Assembly (NCBI RefSeq): GCF_900113115.1
Contig: NZ_FOOF01000016.1
Coordinates: 100,422-164,421, forward strand
Length of the DNA stretch: 64,000 nucleotides
DNA from: Duganella sp. CF458
GTDB taxonomy: Bacteria; Pseudomonadota; Gammaproteobacteria; Burkholderiales; Burkholderiaceae_D
Direction of reading: 5' to 3'
Shown: in pieces, positions 1 through 7,601 of the stretch
Layout: each line of letters starts with the position of its first letter
How positions within the stretch are numbered: the first letter of the stretch is position 1
The notes under the pieces: generated by a model
Told to the model about the DNA's origin: nothing
Databases searched by the model: none
The model's input: only the letters and a program-made list of their open reading frames with translations
Translations under genes and position numbers: made by a program

Positions 1-4
1 TTAC

Positions 5-42
5 AAAAAAACGAGGACTACCCGCCGGTTCGCACCGGTAGA
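5..42 (-). terminator. Riboswitch-linked intrinsic terminator (left copy)
   Basis: Read on the minus strand, a GC-rich hairpin (CTACCGGT, short loop, ACCGGCGGGTAG) is followed by TCCTCG and a run of seven T. It lies just downstream of the cyclic-di-GMP-I aptamer at 75-155, as an expression platform should. The same hairpin with small changes recurs at 2181-2216, so this arrangement is a duplicated unit. The gene it controls lies to the left of the window. Confidence 0.75.
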
Positions 43-74
43 AGACTGCTTTCCGCAAAGGAAAGCTTTTGTCT

Positions 75-155
75 GGCAGTCCTGCCGTCATTGGGCCGAA
101 GCCCTTTAGACCGATGACTTTGCGTCCCGGACTTTCATCCGGTTTGCCCTTATCA
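75..155 (-). promoter_or_regulatory. Cyclic-di-GMP-I (GEMM-I) riboswitch aptamer, left copy
   Basis: On the minus strand the conserved blocks of the GEMM-I aptamer occur in order: AAGGGCAAACC, a GAAA tetraloop, GGGACGCAAAGTC, CGGTCTAAAG (the tetraloop receptor side), a CTTCGG-capped helix, then GGCAGGACTGCC. This family binds cyclic di-GMP and controls transcription or translation of the gene downstream. That gene is outside the window to the left. By analogy with the second copy at 2266-2346 it may be another S8 protease, which is an inference. Confidence 0.87.
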
Positions 156-171
156 GAGTGCTGCCAGCTTC

Positions 172-200
172 CTATTAGAAACTATGTACTGATATTGCAA
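172..200 (-). promoter_or_regulatory. Putative sigma-70 promoter of left riboswitch unit
   Basis: TTGCAA and TAATAG are separated by 17 bp on the minus strand, about 20 bp upstream of the aptamer. The two other S8 units carry the same layout (TTGCCA-N17-TAAGAT at 2363-2391 and TTGCTA-N17-TAACAT at 4370-4398), and this agreement is the main support. The stretch from 201 to about 357 is AT-rich intergenic DNA in which I see no gene. Confidence 0.5.
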
Positions 201-359
201 ATTGGTCTGAGCATTATCTAAAGTTATGCGCGCACAATTTTAATCAATCGAAAGATTGAACGTATACAACAAGTCAAGCAATTATGCGCGGCAACTTTTA
301 TGATAAAAGGGATATTAATTCTTTTGGGAATTTGAATTAATGAATGAGTAATCCAGATG

Positions 360-382
360 AAAATGCCAGTTATTCACCGGCA
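360..382 (-). terminator. Weak terminator after the first S8 protease
   Basis: Read on the minus strand, TGCCGG and CTGGCA form a six-pair stem with one G-U pair and a seven-base loop, followed by TTTTC. It starts about 20 bp after the stop codon of the protease gene at 402-2153. The stem is short, so termination may be partial. Confidence 0.45.
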
Positions 383-401
383 CTTTCAGGAGGAAGTCGA
401 A

Positions 402-2153
402 TTACTTATAAACCTGGACCGACTTGGTGGTGCTGTTGCCGGCTGCGTCGCGGGCGACGGCTTGCACGGTGTGGGCACCGCTCGCTTCCTTGCGGCTGTT
501 CCAGGTGTAAGTGATGCTGCCGTTGCCGCTTGCCTTCAGGACGCCATCCACATACAGGCTGACGCTCGATACGGCGACGTTGTCGGAAGCGCTCACGCCG
601 ATGTTGACGTTGCCGGAGACCATGGAACCGCTGGTCGGGTTGGTGATGGTCACCGTCGGCGGGGTGACGTCGGTCGTGGTGGTGTTGGCCACGGTCACGT
701 TGATGGTGCTGGAACCCACGTTGCCCGAGCTGTCATAGGCTTTGGCGACCACGGAGACGGCGCCGTCGGCGCGGCCGGTGGTATCCCAGCTGAAGCTGTA
801 TGGGCCGGTGGTGTCGGTGGCCACCAGGGTGCCGCCGACGTACAGTTCGACGCGGCTCACACCCAGGTTGTCGTTGGCGGTGACGTTGATGTTCACGGTG
901 CCTTTGACGGTGCTGCCTGGCGAAGCGATGGCGACGGTAGGTGCCTGGGTATCGCTGGTCACGGCCGACTTGGCGGCGCTCACGGCGCGGTAGGCGTTGA
1001 CGCGGCCGGCACCGTAGTAGTCGTCACGGCCCGCGGCGCCGAGGTCGTCGACCGTCGACAGCAGGATCGAGTCGATCTGGTCCGGCTTCAAGGCTGGGTT
1101 GGCCGACAGCATCAGGGCTACCACGCCAGCAGTGATCGGGCTGGAGAAGGAAGTGCCGTTGACAGCACCGTAACCGCCGCCTTTGAGGGTGCTGTAGATG
1201 CCTACGCCCGGGGCGCTGACGTCAACCAGGGCGCCGTAGGTGGACCAGCCGGCACGCACGTCGTTGGCGTCGGTGGCGCCGACGGTCAGCATGGTGTTGC
1301 TGGTGGCCGCGGTGCTGACGGCGCCGGTGTTGCCGGCGGAGGTGACGACGTAGCCGCCTTTGTTGCGCATGTACTGGGCCGCAGTCTGGATCGCGGCAAC
1401 GTGCTGCACGGTGTAGCTGATATTGGCGACGCGGGCACCGTGGTCGGCGGCCCAGGTCAGGGCGCTGGCGACCATGCTGTAGTAGGCGATGTTGCCGGAG
1501 GTATCGCTGATACGCATCGGCATGATCTTGGCGTTCCATGCGGTGCCGGCGACGCCGACCGAGTTGTTGCCGATCGCGGCGGCAGCGCCGGCGACCATGG
1601 TGCCATGGCCGAAGACGTCGGTGGTGTTGCTGTTGTTGTCGTAGGTGTTCCAGCCCGGCACGATGCGCGCTGCCAGGTCCGGGTGGGCGGCATCGACGCC
1701 GGTATCGAGGATGGCGATGGTGATGCCGCTGCCGGTGGCCATGTCCCAGGCGGCAGGCGCCTGGATCTTGGCCTGGTGCCATTCGTTGGCGTAGTAGGTG
1801 TCGACCGGGGTCTGGGCCATCTGCACCACGCCGTCGAGTTCGGCGAACTTGACGTGCTTGTTGCCTTTGAGGGCCTGCGCCATGGCTTTTTCGCGGCCCG
1901 GGTTCAGTTCCACGACGTAGACATTCAGGCCGTTGAGCTTGCGGCTGGCGTTGCCGCCATGTTCTTTGATCAGCTTTTTGAATGCGGCTTCCGGCAGGCC
2001 TGCCTTAGGCGATACCAGGATGCGGCCGCTGGCCCACTGTGCCGGTTCGTCCGTCTGCGCAAAGGCTGGAGCAGCCATCACGGTGCCGATTGCCAGGGTG
2101 GCGGCAACAGCCAGGCGGGTTTTAGCGAACTGGATGGTGGAGATAGTCTTCAT
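402..2153 (-). CDS. Secreted S8 (subtilisin-family) serine protease with Ig-like C-terminal domains
   Basis: A 583-residue exported serine endopeptidase. It has a Sec signal peptide (cleavage likely after AFA, about residue 32), then an inhibitor-like propeptide to about residue 115, then a subtilisin domain. The catalytic residues are Asp150 (ILDTG), His183 (GHGT) and Ser335 (GTSFSSP), with oxyanion Asn275 (SAGN). Two Ig-like bacterial domains follow, from about 424 and 517, each opening with a PTV-I--P motif; they probably aid surface or substrate binding. The start at 2153 is chosen because AGGGAC lies just upstream and the signal peptide begins there; a longer frame to 2210 runs into the leader. 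It is the gene directly controlled by the cyclic-di-GMP riboswitch at 2266-2346, so its synthesis should follow the biofilm/motility state. It is paralogous to 2545-4296. Confidence 0.95.
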   Translation of the reverse strand: MKTISTIQFAKTRLAVAATLAIGTVMAAPAFAQTDEPAQWASGRILVSPKAGLPEAAFKKLIKEHGGNASRKLNGLNVYVVELNPGREKAMAQALKGNKHVKFAELDGVVQMAQTPVDTYYANEWHQAKIQAPAAWDMATGSGITIAILDTGVDAAHPDLAARIVPGWNTYDNNSNTTDVFGHGTMVAGAAAAIGNNSVGVAGTAWNAKIMPMRISDTSGNIAYYSMVASALTWAADHGARVANISYTVQHVAAIQTAAQYMRNKGGYVVTSAGNTGAVSTAATSNTMLTVGATDANDVRAGWSTYGALVDVSAPGVGIYSTLKGGGYGAVNGTSFSSPITAGVVALMLSANPALKPDQIDSILLSTVDDLGAAGRDDYYGAGRVNAYRAVSAAKSAVTSDTQAPTVAIASPGSTVKGTVNINVTANDNLGVSRVELYVGGTLVATDTTGPYSFSWDTTGRADGAVSVVAKAYDSSGNVGSSTINVTVANTTTTDVTPPTVTITNPTSGSMVSGNVNIGVSASDNVAVSSVSLYVDGVLKASGNGSITYTWNSRKEASGAHTVQAVARDAAGNSTTKSVQVYK

Positions 2154-2180
2154 TTGGTGAGTCCCTGTTTTCAAAAAATC

Positions 2181-2216
2181 AAAAAACGAGGACTGCCCGC
2201 CGGTTTGCACCGGTAG
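2181..2216 (-). terminator. Riboswitch expression-platform terminator
   Basis: On the minus strand, the hairpin CTACCGGTGCAAACCGG-CGGGCAG is followed by TCCTCGTTTTTTGATTTTTT. It sits between the aptamer (2266-2346) and the protease start codon at 2153. Its 3-prime arm carries GGCAGTCC, the exact complement of GGACTGCC at the 3-prime end of the aptamer. Aptamer and terminator could therefore be mutually exclusive, which would make this a transcription-attenuation switch. Confidence 0.75.
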
Positions 2217-2265
2217 AAGACTGCATCACGCAAAGGCACACGGCCCTTCCGAGAGGCTTTTGTCT

Positions 2266-2346
2266 GGCAGTCCTGCCGTCATGGAGCCGAAGCTCTTTAG
2301 ACCGATGACTTTGCGTCCCGCAGTTTCCCGCGGTTTGCCCTTATCA
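2266..2346 (-). promoter_or_regulatory. Cyclic-di-GMP-I (GEMM-I) riboswitch controlling the S8 protease
   Basis: The minus strand carries AAGGGCAAACC, a GAAA tetraloop between GCGG and CTGC, GGGACGCAAAGTC, CGGTCTAAAG, a CTTCGG-capped helix, and ATGACGGCAGGACTGCC. These are the diagnostic parts of the class I cyclic-di-GMP aptamer. It lies between the promoter at 2363-2391 and the terminator at 2181-2216, so its target is clearly the gene at 402-2153. The helix and loop sequences differ from the left copy at compensating positions (GGATGAAAGTCC against GCGGGAAACTGC), which supports a selected structure. Confidence 0.9.
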
Positions 2347-2362
2347 GATCTTGCTGTACGGA

Positions 2363-2391
2363 ATCTTATGTCGTTAATTGCCGTGTGGCAA
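2363..2391 (-). promoter_or_regulatory. Putative sigma-70 promoter of riboswitch/S8 protease unit
   Basis: TTGCCA and TAAGAT are 17 bp apart on the minus strand, about 17 bp before the aptamer. Position and spacing match those at 172-200 and 4370-4398. The predicted leader is about 200 nt. Confidence 0.55.
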
Positions 2392-2496
2392 GCGGAATTT
2401 AAAAACTTTTTTTGAATGTCGCGAATATGTCTGGAATCAAAGAAATATTAATTGCCCATTGTTACTTTTAAATTCGTAGCCACAATGATGCGTTTA

Positions 2497-2525
2497 AATA
2501 AAAAGGCCCGGTATTAAACCGGGCC
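2497..2525 (-). terminator. Intrinsic terminator of the second S8 protease
   Basis: A strong hairpin on the minus strand (GGCCCGGT, loop TTAAT, ACCGGGCC) is followed by TTTTTATTT. It lies 20 bp past the stop codon of the gene at 2545-4296 and separates it from the riboswitch unit downstream. Confidence 0.85.
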
Positions 2526-2544
2526 AAGGAAGAGATCTGTTGAT

Positions 2545-4296
2545 TTAACGGCTGACCTGAACACTCTTGCTGGAGATATTGCCGGCCGCATCCCGCGCCA
2601 CAACTTGAATAGTGTGGCCGCCTTTTGCCTCTTTGCGGGTGTTCCAGCTATATGAGACAGTGGCGCCCGTGCCGGTCGCCTTCAAACTACCGTCGACGAA
2701 CAGGTCCATGATGATTCCGCTTGTGCCGCGATCGTCGACTGCGTTCGCGTTGACGCTGACAACGCCGGAGACAGCACCGGGCAGGGGACTGGCGATGGTG
2801 ATAACCGGTGGTTTGGTGTCACCGACCGGGGGCGCGGTGTTGGCGACGTTCACTTGCACGGTACTCGACGTGGCCACATTGCCTGCCGCATCATAGGCCC
2901 GAGCAAGCAGGCTGTTGATCCCATTCGCAACGCCTGTCGAATCCCAGCTGAAGCCGAATGGGATGGAGGTGTCGGATGCAACCACAGCGCCGTTCACGTT
3001 CAGCTCGACGCGGGATACGCCTACGTTGTCGCTAGCATTCACGTTGATCGGCACCAAACCGGACACAGTGCTGCTGCCCGCCGGGCTGGCGATGGCGACG
3101 CTGGGCGCGACGGTGTCGGGCACGGGTATTGCCAAGGCGGCGGCCACCGCGGCGGCGGCATTGACCCGGCCATAGCCAAAATAGATATCGCGGCCCGCTG
3201 TGCCAAGGTCAACTGCAGTACTGAACAAGATGCCCTGGACCTGGTCTGCGGTTAGCGAGGGATTGGCGGACATCACGAGCGCGCCGACGGCCGCCGCGAT
3301 CGGACTTGCAAAGGAAGTGCCGTTGACGCCGCCGTAGCCGCCACCTTGAACGGTGGTGTAAATGCCTGAACCGGGTGCGGACAAGGCGACAAAGGTGCCG
3401 TAACTGGAAAAGCTGGCACGCGTATCGTTGGACGCCGTGGCCGAGACCGGAATCATGGTGGTGGTCGGGATAAAGCCTTCATTACGGTTGTAGTTGCCGG
3501 CTGATACGAAGAGCAGGCCTCCTTTGCTGCGCAAGTAATTGCCGGCACTCTGTACGGCCAGGCTGGTTGGTACGCTGGCATAGCTGATATTGGCTATCTT
3601 CGCGCCGTGGTCGGCGGCCCAGGTAAGCCCATTGGCCATGGTGGAAAAATATGCGTAGCATGAACCGGAGCTGACGAATGCGATGCGGACCGGCATGATC
3701 TTGGCTTTACCCGCAACGCCAGCGACGCCCAGGGCATTATTGCTGACTGCGGCCGCCGATCCTGCCACTTTGGTGCCGTGCCCGCACACGTCGGCGGTAT
3801 TGGTGTTGTTGTCGTAGCTGTTGTAACCGGCTACCAGGTTTCCCGCCAGGTCGGCATGGGCTGAATCGATCCCGGAATCCAGGATCGCAATCGTTACACC
3901 GGTCCCCTGGGTGGTATCCCAGGCAGTGTTGGCAGCAATCTTGCTGATATGCCATTCGCTGCCAAGATAGGGGTCGTTGAGGGTGGCGGCGATAGGCACC
4001 ATCTGGTCCAGCTCGGCGAACTTGAAGTGCGGGTTGTTCTTGAGCTTATTGACCATGGCCCGTTCCGAACCTACGGCTACTTCAAGGGTGTGAATATTGC
4101 TCTGGCCAAGCTTCAGGGCCTTGCCGGTTTCCTCTACGCCCAGAATTTTCGACATCGCGCCGACGGCAAGGCCGGCGCGAGGCTCCACCAGGATACGGCC
4201 AGGGGCAAACGATTCCGGCGGCGCGGCGCGGGCGGGGGCTCCGACTGCAATTAAGGCTGGGGCAATTGCTATGGAAAATGCGATGAGAGTTTTCAT
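2545..4296 (-). CDS. Secreted S8 (subtilisin-family) serine protease, paralogue
   Basis: A 583-residue paralogue of the protease at 402-2153, with the same length and domain order. A signal peptide (cleavage near APARA-A, about residue 24) is followed by a propeptide, a subtilisin domain with Asp140 (ILDSG), His173 (CGHGT) and Ser328 (GTSFASP), and two Ig-like domains. The catalytic domain has extra cysteines (Cys171 next to the active-site His, and a Cys near 213) that the paralogue lacks, so an extra disulphide is possible. The start is supported by AGGGAC upstream. The leader shares the AAACAGGGACTC element with the paralogue, and the promoter has the same layout, but no cyclic-di-GMP aptamer is present. 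Expression is therefore probably uncoupled from cyclic di-GMP. Confidence 0.95.
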   Translation of the reverse strand: MKTLIAFSIAIAPALIAVGAPARAAPPESFAPGRILVEPRAGLAVGAMSKILGVEETGKALKLGQSNIHTLEVAVGSERAMVNKLKNNPHFKFAELDQMVPIAATLNDPYLGSEWHISKIAANTAWDTTQGTGVTIAILDSGIDSAHADLAGNLVAGYNSYDNNTNTADVCGHGTKVAGSAAAVSNNALGVAGVAGKAKIMPVRIAFVSSGSCYAYFSTMANGLTWAADHGAKIANISYASVPTSLAVQSAGNYLRSKGGLLFVSAGNYNRNEGFIPTTTMIPVSATASNDTRASFSSYGTFVALSAPGSGIYTTVQGGGYGGVNGTSFASPIAAAVGALVMSANPSLTADQVQGILFSTAVDLGTAGRDIYFGYGRVNAAAAVAAALAIPVPDTVAPSVAIASPAGSSTVSGLVPINVNASDNVGVSRVELNVNGAVVASDTSIPFGFSWDSTGVANGINSLLARAYDAAGNVATSSTVQVNVANTAPPVGDTKPPVITIASPLPGAVSGVVSVNANAVDDRGTSGIIMDLFVDGSLKATGTGATVSYSWNTRKEAKGGHTIQVVARDAAGNISSKSVQVSR

Positions 4297-4369
4297 GGTG
4301 CGAGTCCCTGTTTTTTAAATGAACCGATTAAAAAAAGTGGTCACACGAAGAGCGGAGATGCTGAAGCCG

Positions 4370-4398
4370 ATGTTAGGCGCCCAATTAAGGTGTAGCAA
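4370..4398 (-). promoter_or_regulatory. Putative promoter of the second S8 protease
   Basis: TTGCTA and TAACAT are 17 bp apart on the minus strand, matching the promoters of the two riboswitch units. The predicted leader is about 70 nt, roughly 130 nt shorter than in the unit at 402-2391. The missing length corresponds to the aptamer and terminator. Confidence 0.5.
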
Positions 4399-4610
4399 GC
4401 GCGTTCTTATGGATGGGGGAATTGTGGCGAATTTGTCTGGTCATTATGAAAATCCTTGAAATATTGAGTTTATTAAAAGACCGATTATCATCAGGAAAGT
4501 TTTATATAATCCTCGGCAATACCCCCCCAATTGAAGCGTACGATCGTTCTATTGCTGGGGTATAGTAGCTGGCAGGCTTCACAATCAAACCTATAAAGAA
4601 GAGACAATCC
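4399..4610. other. Intergenic region between divergent protease and fatty-acid oxidation genes
   Basis: No gene is visible. An imperfect inverted repeat, GAAGCG-TACGA-TCGTTC (4533-4549), lies just before a TATAGT-like -10 element near 4560. It could be an operator for the fatty-acid oxidation gene at 4611, since such genes are often repressed by TetR-family regulators. This is an inference with no direct support. Confidence 0.3.
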
Positions 4611-6698
4611 ATGAGCGCAGATTACGCAGTCCACGGTTCCATCGCTGTCATTTCCCTGAATAATCCTCCAGTCAACGGCCTTGGCCTGGCGACGCGCACT
4701 GCGGCAATCGAAGGCATTCGCCGGGCGCAGGAGGATAGTTCGGTCAAGGCTGTCGTGCTGACGGGCGCCGGCAAGGCATTTTCCGGTGGTGCCGACATCA
4801 AGGAATTCAATTCCACCAAAGCCTTGACCGAGCCGACCTTGCACAGCCTGATCCGCGCGGTCGAGGGGTGCAGCAAGCCGGTGGTAGCGGCGATTCACTC
4901 GGTTGCCATGGGCGGCGGGCTGGAACTGGCGCTTGGCTGCCACTATCGCGTGGCGCTGCCGGGCGCCCAGATCGCCTTGCCGGAAGTGAAACTCGGCTTG
5001 CTGCCGGGCGCCGGCGGCACCCAGCGCTTGCCGCGCGTGCTGGGCCTCGAGATGGCACTGAATATGATTGTCTCCGGCACGCCCGTGCTGTCGGAAAAGC
5101 TGGCCGGTACCGCGCTGTTCGATAAGCTGCTGCCTGCCGGTGCCGACTTGCTGGACGAAGCAAGGGCCTTCGCCGGCAGTATTGCCGACCTGCGCCCCTT
5201 GCCGAAAGTACGCGACCGGAAAGTCGACTATCCGAATCATGAAGCCTTCCTGCAGTTCAGCCGCAATTCGGTCAAGGCCGTGGCAGGCCCATTCCCGGCG
5301 CCGCTGGAGTGCCTGGAGACGGTGGCTGCTTCCGTCACGATGGAGTTTGAAGCAGGTCTGAAGTTCGAGCGCGAGCGCTTCCTGCACCTGATGCAGACTT
5401 CAGAGTGCAAATCGCTGCGCCATGCTTTTGTCTCGGAGCGCGCCGCGAGCAAGATCCCTGACGTCCCGGCCGATACTCCGGTGCGCGAGATCCGCAAGGC
5501 TGCCGTGATCGGCGCCGGTACCATGGGCGGCGGCATTGCGATGAACTTCGCCAACGCCGGCATTCCTGTCGTGCTGCTGGAAACGCGCCAGGAAGCGTTG
5601 GACAAAGGCTTGGCCACGATCCGCAAGAATTACGAGAACACCCTGAAAAAGGGCAAGCTGACGCAGGATAAATTCGACAAGCGCGTGGCCCTGATCGGCG
5701 GCACCCTGGATTATGCGGCCATCGCAGATGCCGACATTGTCATCGAAGCGGTTTTCGAGGAGTTGGGCGTGAAGGAGGCTGTATTCCGCAAACTGGACGA
5801 GGTGATGAAGCAGGGCGCAATCCTGGCTTCGAACACCTCGACCCTCGACCTGGACAAGATTGCAGCGTTCACCAAGCGCCCGCAGGACGTGGTTGGAACA
5901 CACTTCTTCAGCCCGGCCAATGTCATGAAGCTGCTGGAAGTGGTGCGCGGCAAGGCAACCGGCAAGGATGTACTGGCCACCACCATGGCGCTGTCGAAGA
6001 AACTGAAAAAGACCGGTGTGGTTTCCGGTGTCTGCGACGGCTTTATCGGCAATCGCATGATCGAACAGTACTTCCGCCAAGCCGGTTTCCTGCTGGAAGA
6101 GGGCGCCTCGCCGGAGCAGGTCGACAAGGCAATCGAGAAATTCGGCTTCCCGATGGGACCGTTCCGCATGAGCGACCTGGCCGGCAACGATATCGGCTGG
6201 TACATCCGCAAGCGCCGCTACATCGAGAAGCCGGAGGTTGTGTATTCAAAGACTGCCGACCTGTTGTGCGAGATGGGCCGTTTCGGCCAGAAGACCAACG
6301 GTGGCTGGTACGACTACAAGGAAGGCGACCGCAAGGCTTATCCAAGCGCGGTGGTGAACGAGATGATCGCCAGGCATTCGGCTGACATCGGCATCGAACG
6401 TCGCCAGATCGGCGAACAGGAGATTGTCGAGCGACTGATTTACGCCCTGGTGAATGAAGGCGCCTTGATCCTCGAAGAGGGCATCGCCTTGCGCGCTTCC
6501 GACATCGATATGGTCTACCTGACGGGCTACGGCTTCCCCCTGTACCGCGGCGGGCCGATGTTCTACGCCGATACGGTTGGCCTGGTCAATGTGTTGGCGA
6601 CGGTCGAAAAGTTCGCGCAGGGCCGCCATGGAGAGGCGTGGAAGCCGGCGCCGCTGCTGGCAAAGCTGGCGGCGGAAGGCCGGAGTTTCAATAGTTGA
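4611..6698 (+). CDS. Enoyl-CoA hydratase / 3-hydroxyacyl-CoA dehydrogenase multifunctional protein
   Basis: A 695-residue beta-oxidation enzyme that hydrates trans-2-enoyl-CoA and oxidises the resulting 3-hydroxyacyl-CoA with NAD+. The N-terminal crotonase domain (about 1-190) has the oxyanion-hole motifs FSGGADIKEF and AMGGGLELALG and the PEVKLGLLPGAGGTQRLPR signature. A Rossmann domain follows from about residue 297 (VIGAGTMGGGIAMNFANAG), with the dehydrogenase motif GTHFFSPANVMKLLEVV and two C-terminal 3HCDH domains. Size and order match FadJ and the peroxisomal bifunctional enzyme. No thiolase partner gene is adjacent. AAGAGA lies before the ATG. The exact FadB/FadJ orthology cannot be settled here, so no symbol is given. 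Confidence 0.93.
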   Translation: MSADYAVHGSIAVISLNNPPVNGLGLATRTAAIEGIRRAQEDSSVKAVVLTGAGKAFSGGADIKEFNSTKALTEPTLHSLIRAVEGCSKPVVAAIHSVAMGGGLELALGCHYRVALPGAQIALPEVKLGLLPGAGGTQRLPRVLGLEMALNMIVSGTPVLSEKLAGTALFDKLLPAGADLLDEARAFAGSIADLRPLPKVRDRKVDYPNHEAFLQFSRNSVKAVAGPFPAPLECLETVAASVTMEFEAGLKFERERFLHLMQTSECKSLRHAFVSERAASKIPDVPADTPVREIRKAAVIGAGTMGGGIAMNFANAGIPVVLLETRQEALDKGLATIRKNYENTLKKGKLTQDKFDKRVALIGGTLDYAAIADADIVIEAVFEELGVKEAVFRKLDEVMKQGAILASNTSTLDLDKIAAFTKRPQDVVGTHFFSPANVMKLLEVVRGKATGKDVLATTMALSKKLKKTGVVSGVCDGFIGNRMIEQYFRQAGFLLEEGASPEQVDKAIEKFGFPMGPFRMSDLAGNDIGWYIRKRRYIEKPEVVYSKTADLLCEMGRFGQKTNGGWYDYKEGDRKAYPSAVVNEMIARHSADIGIERRQIGEQEIVERLIYALVNEGALILEEGIALRASDIDMVYLTGYGFPLYRGGPMFYADTVGLVNVLATVEKFAQGRHGEAWKPAPLLAKLAAEGRSFNS

Positions 6699-6785
6699 CA
6701 GAGAGCGACAAACTTTTGCAAAAAAGATAAAAACTATCGGTTAAGGCATGCTAAATTCGCAATCTCTTTCCGATAGGGGTTTCTT

Positions 6786-7019
6786 ATGATCAAAATTTTT
6801 ACCGTCGCCGCACTGTCGATCTTGTTTGCTGGTTGCGCCAATGTTCCGGATCAAGCTGCCGGCGAGCAAAAATACGCCAGTCAAGATGAAGTTGTGGAGC
6901 AGACCGGTTCGCACCTGAAGCGCAAACGCCAGACCGTGAACATGGAAGTGATCGATCGTGACTCGATTGAACGCAATGGCCGTCCACACCAAGGCGTGAA
7001 TTCCGGAACAGGCAGGTAA
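6786..7019 (+). CDS. Small lipoprotein of unknown function
   Basis: A 77-residue protein with a short lipoprotein signal peptide and the lipobox LFAGC (Cys at about residue 17). A charged, soluble remainder follows (SHLKRKRQ, VIDRDSIERNG). It should be lipid-anchored in the cell envelope. It is transcribed alone, 87 bp after the fatty-acid oxidation gene and convergent with a GNAT gene that starts in the next base. The leader holds a CTATCGG/CCGATAG inverted repeat (6734-6740 and 6770-6776). I do not recognise a named family. Confidence 0.75.
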   Translation: MIKIFTVAALSILFAGCANVPDQAAGEQKYASQDEVVEQTGSHLKRKRQTVNMEVIDRDSIERNGRPHQGVNSGTGR

Positions 7020-7562
7020 TCAGGCAATGCGCTTACGCATGCGTGACAAGGGTGCCGAGACGTTGCCGGGCAGGGCAAGCGCCATGTCTTCTATCGGCTC
7101 GAAACCGCAGGCAGCGTAGAGCGGCACGCCTGGCATGGTCGCGGCAAGTTCCATGGACAGGAAGCCAGCTGCCGCGGCCTCGCGTTCGCAGTGCTCCATC
7201 AGCATGCGGCCCAAGCCTTGGCGCGGCACCGCCGGATCGACAAAGAATGCGCGGATGCGGGCAGGCTGGCTCGCCGGATCGAGTAGGGGATCCGGCCCGG
7301 ACTTGTGCTGGTCGCCGCCGAACAGTGTGGCGCGCTTGCTCCAGCCGCCGCAGGCCCGCAGTTCGCCATCGCGTTCGATCACGAAGTAGGTTGCGTCTTC
7401 CACCAATTGCGTGTCGACGCCGAACACGTGGCGGGTTACCGCTGCGGCCTGCTCGTCGGTATAGAAGCCTTTACTGAGCTGGATTCCCGAGCGCCGGATC
7501 AGGGCTTCCATTGCCGGGATATCGGCTGTTGTTGCAGCGCGCAATGTGGCTGGATTTGTCAT
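7020..7562 (-). CDS. GNAT-family N-acetyltransferase
   Basis: A 180-residue GNAT protein expected to transfer an acetyl group from acetyl-CoA to an amine. The opening TLRAATTADIPAMEALI is typical of the first strand and helix. Motif A is visible as RIRAFFVDPAVPRQGLGRML (the Q/R-x-x-G-x-G/A pyrophosphate loop), and the end matches the usual LYxxCGFEPIED strand. The substrate cannot be told from sequence. It is a single gene, divergent from the binding-protein gene at 7602. Confidence 0.88.
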   Translation of the reverse strand: MTNPATLRAATTADIPAMEALIRRSGIQLSKGFYTDEQAAAVTRHVFGVDTQLVEDATYFVIERDGELRACGGWSKRATLFGGDQHKSGPDPLLDPASQPARIRAFFVDPAVPRQGLGRMLMEHCEREAAAAGFLSMELAATMPGVPLYAACGFEPIEDMALALPGNVSAPLSRMRKRIA

Positions 7563-7601
7563 TCGGAAATGCTATCATAGGGTGGCACCCAGGGAGAAAC
7601 C

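Noticed and set aside
218..224. CTAAAGT near the left edge, considered as a fourth copy of the repeat promoter
   Set aside because: No GGTG core lies 35 or 58 bp upstream, so it is a chance heptamer in AT-rich DNA.
357..2216. A 619-codon open frame antisense to the S8 protease
   Set aside because: The translation is Gly/Val/Asp/His repeats mirroring the protease codons, with no domain and no ribosome site; the minus strand carries the catalytic triad.
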